Positions 56,932 through 64,000 of a DNA stretch of 64,000 nt are shown here, piece after piece. Both the position numbers and the translations under genes were made by a program. The notes under the pieces were generated by a model. It ran no database searches. It worked only from the letters and a program-made list of their open reading frames with translations, and had not been told where the DNA came from. Source of the DNA: Fallopia convolvulus. Its lineage: Eukaryota; Streptophyta; Magnoliopsida; Caryophyllales; Polygonaceae. Every line of letters starts with the position of its first letter. The first letter of the stretch is position 1. The stretch covers positions 24,803,742 to 24,867,741 of the forward strand of contig OZ024720.1 in assembly GCA_964016875.1 (NCBI GenBank), written 5' to 3'.

Positions 56932-59880
56932 CTAGAGTAGTTTCCCGCACCATGCGCGTTTTTTCTTAAAAATTTTAATTATATTTTATATGAAAAATAA
57001 TCATTTTACATACTCATTTAATACATTTATCTTTCGCAAATATATTTCCAGTATTATACATAAATTTTATCAATAGAAAAAGAGGTGGCTAAATTGCTAA
57101 ATATCTTATATAATAAAAAATAGTTTGAAAAATCGATTGAAAAGGTTTGATCAATAAAAAGACTTGGTTCAAACTACATATTTTTTTAGGTTGAACTGTA
57201 AATTATCGCTATTGGCAAAAATATTTTTGATAGATATCTTCTAAGTATGTAGTTTTTCTAATTGTTTTTAAAAAGGTTCATGATTTCCAAAATAGGGTTT
57301 TAGTTTCTAAATCTGGACACTTATCCTATGCTCTAAGGACATAAGATATAAAAACCATATTTATAATTCTAATAATTGTTTAGGAATAAAATATTTCTTA
57401 AAATAGCTCTAAAGGATAGCAAAAGATTTTATAATTTGAACCAAATCTTCATTTTTATAAAAATACCTTTGCTAAAAAATCATAAAAATATGGAAGAAAA
57501 AGAAAAAAATAGTTTGAACTAAATCTTCACTTTTATAAAAATACCTTTGCTAAAAAAATTATTAAAATATCCCGAATTTTAATTTTCAAGAATTTCATAA
57601 TATCTATTAGTAATTTAGTAGTACTCTGTAGTAGTTTTAGAAAGTATTACTTAGAAAATAAAAATAAAAATTTCAACTAATCTATAAAGTACAATAAAAA
57701 AAGTAAATAAATTACAATGATAAAACATATTAATATATAAAAAAAGGAAAGTTAAAATTTTAACTTCTCCAAAATTAAATGACGAACTTTGTGCTAAAAA
57801 AAAAGGAAATTTTGAAGATCATGCATCTTTGGTGCGAAGAATAGCATTTATGAAATTCAAAAATAATTATTTGAAGATTTTATACTACGATCATTGATCT
57901 TAACAAAATTTTAAAGCATTAAATAATAAATCTGAAAAAATGGTAAAAATTATGTGAAGATCCTATTTTAAGATAAAATAATTATCTTATAAGCTTTTTT
58001 TATTAATGGAAAATTTATATTTTGCAAAATTAAATGATGAATTTTATGGTGAAAAAAAAATAAGTGTTATGTAATGTACATTATATTAGAAAAGAGTGAT
58101 TTTAGGAGATAAATTAGGAATACTCAGATTTGATTTTATTTGATTGTATATAAAATAATTAATTTTTGTAATGATCTAATGCAATTCACATAACCAACAT
58201 TAAATGACGAACTTTGTGCTAAAAATAGGAAAGTTAAATTCACGTAACCAAAAATGTTTTCAAATTTTTAATGATCTAATTAATTTTATGGCGGTAAAGT
58301 ATAAAAATAGGAAAGTTAAATTTTTAACTTCTCCAAAATTAAATGACGAACTTTGTGCTACAAAAATTGGAAAGTTTGAATATCACGCATTTTTGGTGTG
58401 AAGAATAGCGTTTATGAAATTCAAAAATATTTTTTTGAAGATTTTATACTACGATCATTGATTTTAACAAAATTTTAAAGCATTAAATGATAAATCTGAA
58501 AAAAATGGTAAGTATTATGTGAAGATCCTATTTTAAGATAAAATAAGAAAAAGTCTAAGGAAAATTATGTTGAGATCTTATAAACTTTTTTATTAATGGA
58601 AAATTTATATTTTGCAAAATTAAATGATGAATTTTATGGTGAAAAAAAATAAGAAAGTGTTATGTAATGTATATTATATTAGAAAAGAGTGATTTTAAGA
58701 GATAAATTAGGAATACTCAAATTTGATTTATTTGATTGTATATAAAATAATTAATTTTTTTAATGATCTAATGCAATTCACGTAACCAAAAATATACTCC
58801 GTATTAGTTATCTCCCCCTACTATATTTTAGGTAATAATTTATCCTAAAAAATTAGTTAATAATTTTAGAGTTGATTTTGTTAATTAAACTAATAGATAT
58901 AACAATAACAAAATGTATGTATGAACTGATTTTATGGCGGTGATGGAGGTACCGACGATCGACGCCAATTTAGAATACTTGATGATCGAAAGATGACGAT
59001 TAAAAACTATTTTGGTTGTCGCACTTATGAAGAAGTGGAATTGTTTATGATATTTCTAGAGCATATTAAGAGAAATATGGAGAGGAGGATTAGTGATTTA
59101 GATCTTCAATAGCAATTGAAGTTGATTTGCAGTGAAGATCAACTTTAATTATGAGCATCATCTTATTTCGGTTCAAGCAAGTATATCAATGACCGATGAG
59201 TAATCAGATGAAGAACTATTACAACATCAATGGATCGAGTTGGGGGGTGGATCCTACAATTACCTTTGGTTGTCGAATTTTTCGTCCATATATAACTTCT
59301 CCGAGTTAGGAACAAACGCTTAATCAACATCAATATTATGAAAAATCATGGCGGAAGCGGTAGAGAACGGGACAATGGCTATGTTGGAATTGAATAGGAT
59401 GAGGATGAAGCGAAGGTGGTAGATCGAGGTTCAAATATAATGAAAGAACGATATTAGAAAGAGGAGGAAGAGAAGTAATATGCAAATTTGTATTAATTAA
59501 TGTATGAAAATTATATGTAAATATATGTAAATATGACATAAATATTTTAAAATTGTGGATGTAATTTGTATATGACATGGACAAATTTATATGACATAAC
59601 TTAATCAATAATTAATTATTATATGACATGGCATATGATGTCTTCAATATCATGACATGGCTTAAGGGAAAGGTGACATGTGGCAAAAGCTGAGGTGGCA
59701 TATTCTCGGAACGACATGTGGTAAAAGCTGACGTGGCTCAATGTGGAGGCTCCAAACCGTATTGCTTTTATATATATAGTAGATATGCATATTCTCGAAA
59801 CGATACGTGACAAAAGCTTACGTGGCGCAATGTGGAGGCTCCAAACCTTATTACTTTTATATATATATATATATGGTAGA
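56932..59880 (-). mobile_element. Putative non-autonomous Helitron
   Basis: On the minus strand the 5' end would be TC at 59880 (or 59783), and the 3' end CTAG at 56932, preceded by a short GC-rich hairpin (CGCGCA...TGCGGG, one mismatch, about 56946-56960). The flanking bases on the minus strand are A before TC and T after CTAG, as for Helitron insertion between A and T. There are no long terminal inverted repeats and no Rep/helicase coding. A 480-bp segment is duplicated inside it (57746-58200 and 58310-58790). Confidence 0.45.
57746..58790. repeat. Direct duplication inside the Helitron-like DNA
   Basis: Two copies of about 455-480 bp, starting GGAAAGTTAAA at 57746 and 58310, offset 564 bp, share most of their length with small indels. 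Pieces of the same words recur in the spacer (58197-58309), suggesting a former array. Confidence 0.75.
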
Positions 59881-60139
59881 TTATTAGAAAATGGATACCT
59901 AAAAACCCTAGAATCTTGTTTACTTTTTTTTTTTGGGTCAGAAGGAGAGGCGGCTAGAATTTTGCTTACTCCATGAGCATTCGAGTAGTATTTAATACAC
60001 TCTCTTTACACTATTGAACTGAAAACCAGTCTCACTGATTTCTCCCTTCGCTCGATCAGTCAAAACAAGAAACTTCTTTATTTTATTTCTCCCGTCGACG
60101 GTAGCTTCGAATTGGACAAGCGAAACGATAATTGGGGTA
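59881..60139 (+). promoter_or_regulatory. Promoter and 5' leader of the reductase gene
   Basis: About 260 bp between the Helitron-like end and the start codon. TATTTAATA near 59989 is a possible TATA element, followed by a CT-rich leader with no upstream ATG after about 60000. The adjacent transposon may limit or supply upstream regulatory sequence. Transcription start not known. Confidence 0.35.
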
Positions 60140-63100
60140 ATGATGACCTCTCTGGTATTCAACCCGACCCGTTTCTCTCAACACGGATGTTTCAAGGTCT
60201 CATCTTTCTTATTTCCCTGCTTCATATTCTACACCATTGGTAGATGTTTTTATCTTTGAATAAGCCGGAATTTGAATTTGTAGGATGAATCGAGGAATGC
60301 GAAGGGTTTGAAGCTCAGCGTTCGCTGTTCGGTTGTTTCGTCCAAGAAGACCGTGCGGATTGCCGTTCTTGGTGCCAGCGGTTACACTGGTTCTGAGGTT
60401 TTTCCCCCTTTCTTTGCGTCAATTTGATTGAATTGAAACTTCCGTATTCAGTTTCTAATGAACTTGTTTGCATTCACCGTTTATCATCCGCTATTTTGAA
60501 CAAAATCACATTGTGGTGATTGATTTCCCTCTAAATTTGGTGTTTGGCATGCTTATGCAGTCTGCTGTGCTGGGCATTTTGTGTATAGTGTTTGATAAAT
60601 GTATGATTTCTTTTAATTTATATCAATTACTGGAAGATGTTTGTCTATGTAGCAAACATGGTGAAGAAGTAAATAAAAAAAAGTAGCTGTGCTTTGGCTT
60701 GTGTGTTTTTTGCTGTTGAATATAGCTTGTATTATTGTGATTTCTATCAGTTCATCTGAAGATTTGAATGGACAATTTGACATTTACACAAGCAGATTAT
60801 TGAAGTGGTTTCTTTCCATTTTACGGTTTTCTCTCGTTGTTTCCCTCTCTTTACATATTCATTTGAACAGATTGTTCGACTCCTGGCCAATCACCCACAT
60901 TTTGGCATTACTTTGATGACTGCTGATAGAAAAGCTGGGCAATCGATTGTTTCAGTATTTCCCCACTTATTTGGGCAGGTCTGATCCTCTTCAAATCTCT
61001 GCAGTTCTATGGTTTCCTGATGTGATTTCATGGCATGCTCCCCATGGACCCCATCACATGGTTTTAGTACATTTTTCTTCTCTTTCATAGGACTTGCCAG
61101 ATATGGTTGCGGTCAAGGATGCAGATTTTTCAGAGGTGGATGCAGTGTTTTGTTGCTTGCCCCATGGTACAACACAGGTTTGGTTCCTTATTGTCCTCTA
61201 GGCTGCTGTGCATGCTTTTATTCTTGAAACAAGTCTTATTAACTGCATATTTTTCTATTTATTTGCAGGATATAATCAATTCGCTTCCTTGCAGTATGAA
61301 GATCGTTGATCTTTCAGCAGTATGCTTATTCTACAAAATGCTTATATTTCGTTTCAACATGGATCATGCAACTGTTTTGAAAATCTTGTTAACATGTGTC
61401 TATCAATGATCATAATGTAGGATTTTCGCCTGCGAGATATAGCAGACTATGAAGAATGGTACGGTCAGCCTCACAAAGCTACAGATTTGCAGGCATGGTC
61501 ATTACCCTTTTCTTTTACGAGGCTCTATTTAGAGATCTTTATATCTATTCTAAACATGGTGGACCAAAAATCTTGTTAACATGTGTTTATTTACTAATGC
61601 TGTAGGGCAATTTCATTCAATTCTTCATTCATTAGTTTTCCTGATTGTGTCCTATGCATGGTGTTGATTTTATTATTGATATGCTTGTACCCTGAGAAGT
61701 CATGATGTAATCTTTTAGATCGTTTTAGTCTCATTCTCCAAGTCTCTTATAATAGATCTTTTGCCTTCTTCCAGAAAGAAGCTGTCTATGGTTTGACAGA
61801 GATAATGAGAAAAGAAATACAAAATGGAAGATTGGTTGCTAATCCAGGCTGTTATCCAACATCCATTCAACTTCCTCTTGTTCCATTGATAAAGGTTTGC
61901 TGTCTATCCTTTCCCTTTCATTGGCTGATAATGTTTCACACACAACTGACAACACATTAAGAACACTTAGGGCCTGTTTGGTTTCCCATTATGGAAATCT
62001 AACCGGAAAGGAAACGAACCTAGTCTATATTAGTGTCATGATACATCAACAACAAATTTCCTCTTGCCTTGAGTCACCTCATTTTTCATACAAAAATGTA
62101 CCGCAAGCCCCTTTGTGATCCTCTTATCTCTTTCCCTAATTTTAACATGGGATAAGTATATCCCTCATTCTCCTCTAACCATTTCCCTTCCCCCTTCTCT
62201 AGACCCACAAATAAATTTTGTTGTATTGTGACATATAAATGAGCTATTTTCGTTTCCTTTCCGTTTAAGTTTCCTTGGTTGGAAACCAAATATACCCTTA
62301 CACTCTTAGGGACCATATGAGAGATTCAGATGAATTCTCTCTGCCAAAATGGTTCCACTGATTACTTTGTAAGAGGATAATTCTTTGGCCCAAACACGAG
62401 AGGCTCCAGACCTTTTCAAAGTATACCAATTTCCTAATTTTTCCTGATTAGTCGCTAAAACACCTTATTTACCGATCACTAATTACTTAGATCAATTTCC
62501 CATACAGCCTTCTAGCGTCTTCTATCATCCCCAGCTACAGTGAAGGCTCGCGAAGTAGACAGCAAGCTCTTCTCAGCCCCCTAACCTTTTCTATTAGTCA
62601 AGCGCTAGCGCCCAACCGTACATGCGGCGGTTTGAGTCGCGAAAGGGCCGCTTACTTAATTAGGCGAGCTCTTTCCCACCAGCTCGTTCTCCACTAGGCA
62701 TCTAGGCGAACCCGCCGGCCCGACTTTCTCCGGTTTTCGCAATCGTAACCATTTGTCATTCCGATTACTTCATCCATAAACTTTTTATTCTTATTTCAGC
62801 GGTACGCTCTAAAAAAAAGTGAAGTCTAAGCTAGCAGCGGGAAAGGGGTCTATCTATCTGCCTAGCTTTGGTGGATTTCCCTCAACGCAATCTACAGAAA
62901 TTCTACGAATCCCTTGGTGGATAAGTCCGACGACTCAGTAAACTGCTCGTTTTTCCTTTCCCGCGAGTATAGCATGATGAGGACGAGAGATGGGCAACTA
63001 GGTAATAGAGAAGGTCGACCCAACCGAATAAGGGTCTCCACTATCACTATGGTCGAGTGGCTTAGCGCTCTTTGCCCTCATCTACCCATTCCTGGTTTTC

Positions 63101-64000
63101 CTTGTTTACTTATAGCTAAACTATCCTTTTTCCTTAGATAATGTTTGATGTACCTAGAGCTCTTGAATCATTTCATTTTTATTTGATCGGAGCTGCCATA
63201 TTAGTATTTATTTTTGTCTCTTCTTCAGTTTTAGATCTCTATGTTTGCTTGGATACCTAAATATGGGTTTAACTTTTACGTGATAGCAGAAACGGGGATT
63301 TATTCACATGACATAGACTGCATTGGCTGCACTTCCTGCACCACAAATCGATGATCATGTCTAACAAATTTGCACAGGGATTGGGGCTTGTGTAGTCTGT
63401 TTGAGTCTTTTATTGTTATTCTTCAGTAGTAATTTTTCTTATTTTGCCACTTTTGTTCAGGAGCCTGATAAACTGTTTCTTTGACATTGATTTCAGGCTA
63501 ATCTAATCGGATTAAGTAGCATCATTATTGATGCAAAATCTGGTGTAAGTGGGGCAGGTAGGAACACATATCACTTGGAAATTACTTCACCTAAACCCTG
63601 AATTTATCTGCATGAAATTCAATCTGAGTTAGCGTTTTTCTTGGGGCTTCATTCAGGTCGTGTTGCTAAGGAAGCCAATCTGTATCCTGAAATAAATGAA
63701 GGAATTAATGCATATGGCATTACGAGGCATCGTCATGGTTAGTTTTTCTAGACATAATTTTTGTGATTTACAAGTAATTCAACCTATTCCTTGTGTTTAT
63801 TTCAGTGCCGGAAATTGAACAAGGGCTGTCTGACGCTGCACAATCAAAAGTGACCGTGAGCTTCACACCACATTTAATGCCAATGGTGATATTTACCTTC
63901 TCAAAGCTCTCTGTTAGTTTGCTCCTTCACCCGTTTTTGATTAGGTAATAAGGAATGAATATAATATTGTATCTGGTTATTACAGAATCGTGGTATGCAA
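60140..64000 (+). CDS. AGPR (argC-type): N-acetyl-gamma-glutamyl-phosphate reductase, chloroplast (partial, 3' end outside window)
   Basis: Exons: 60140-60196, 60284-60397, 60871-60978, 61091-61177, 61269-61319, 61421-61492, 61775-61894, 63497-63557, 63657-63737, 63806-63885 and 63986 onward. All join in frame. The enzyme reduces N-acetyl-gamma-glutamyl phosphate with NADPH to N-acetylglutamate semialdehyde, the third step of arginine synthesis, in plastids. Residues 1-43 are Ser/Lys/Arg-rich, a likely transit peptide (ATG chosen as the first of two in tandem). The NADP loop is GASGYTG (residues 49-55); the catalytic Cys is in NPGCYPT (Cys189); HRHVPEIEQ (around 248-256) carries the family His. 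About 282 of the roughly 400 residues are present. Intron 6 has a GC donor (61493); intron 7 is 1.6 kb and holds two insertions. Confidence 0.95.
61970..62297. mobile_element. Tourist-like (PIF/Harbinger) MITE in intron 7
   Basis: 328 bp. Ends GGGCCTGTTTGGTTTCC and, inverted, GGGTATATTTGGTTTCC, flanked by TTA on both sides (61967-61969 and 62298-62300), the usual PIF/Harbinger target duplication. No coding capacity. Confidence 0.75.
62490..63250. other. Probable organelle (mitochondrial) DNA insertion in intron 7
   Basis: The base composition changes sharply to a mixed, GC-richer sequence with non-repetitive word use, unlike the AT-rich intron around it. The minus strand includes CCGCATGTACGGTT, close to a word common in plant mitochondrial group II introns. 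Frames at 62914-63141 do not resemble a known protein. Boundaries are approximate. It might instead be another transposon. Confidence 0.45.

Noticed and set aside
62914..63141. A 75-codon frame in intron 7 as a small gene
   Set aside because: It lies in the foreign block of the intron, has no recognisable domain, and no start or promoter context was seen.

Overview
The window is nuclear DNA of a flowering plant, almost certainly a eudicot. It is AT-rich and dominated by nested LTR retrotransposons of plant-specific lineages, with Helitron-like, hAT-like, Harbinger-like and LINE sequence. The only recognisable host gene lies at the right edge: an intron-rich gene for plastid N-acetyl-gamma-glutamyl-phosphate reductase (arginine synthesis), read from 60140 and cut off by the window end. 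The species cannot be named from the sequence.

Left nest (1-15479, minus strand). The oldest layer is a Tat-type Ty3/Gypsy element (LTR 14672-15479, gag 13077-14594). A second Athila-like element, here 'C', sits in its gag; C is internally deleted and its other LTR runs off the left edge. A complete 10.3 kb Athila-like element, 'copy A' (2223-12533, target duplication AGCAT), sits inside the C coding sequence.

Centre (16459-28684). A complete but heavily mutated Ty3/Gypsy chromovirus, 'D' (16459-25830), has about 2 kb LTRs and many premature stops. To its right is a Harbinger-like inverted-repeat element that itself contains a hAT-like element, followed by a tRNA-like sequence.

Right nest (28685-49729, plus strand). 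A SIRE/Maximus-type Ty1/Copia element has an intact 1,109-codon pol frame, a broken gag and an env-like region. A second copy of the copy A family, 'copy B' (29714-39833, target duplication GTTCC), sits inside its 5' LTR. Beyond it are a 5'-truncated LINE (about 51.1-54.9 kb), AT-rich Helitron-like DNA (to 59880), and the reductase gene, whose seventh intron holds a Tourist-like MITE and a probable organelle DNA insertion.

The most unusual system is the copy A/B family. Both copies carry gag-protease and an Athila-type third ORF but no reverse transcriptase, RNase H or integrase, so they must be mobilised in trans. The third ORF has what looks like its own TATA promoter and a leader intron. 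Each copy carries exactly 15 perfect copies of the palindrome TCGTTAACGA. These are mostly in pairs 21-23 bp apart, in the LTRs, near the internal promoter, in the leader intron, in the 3' region and, in frame, in the coding sequences. I found none elsewhere in the window.
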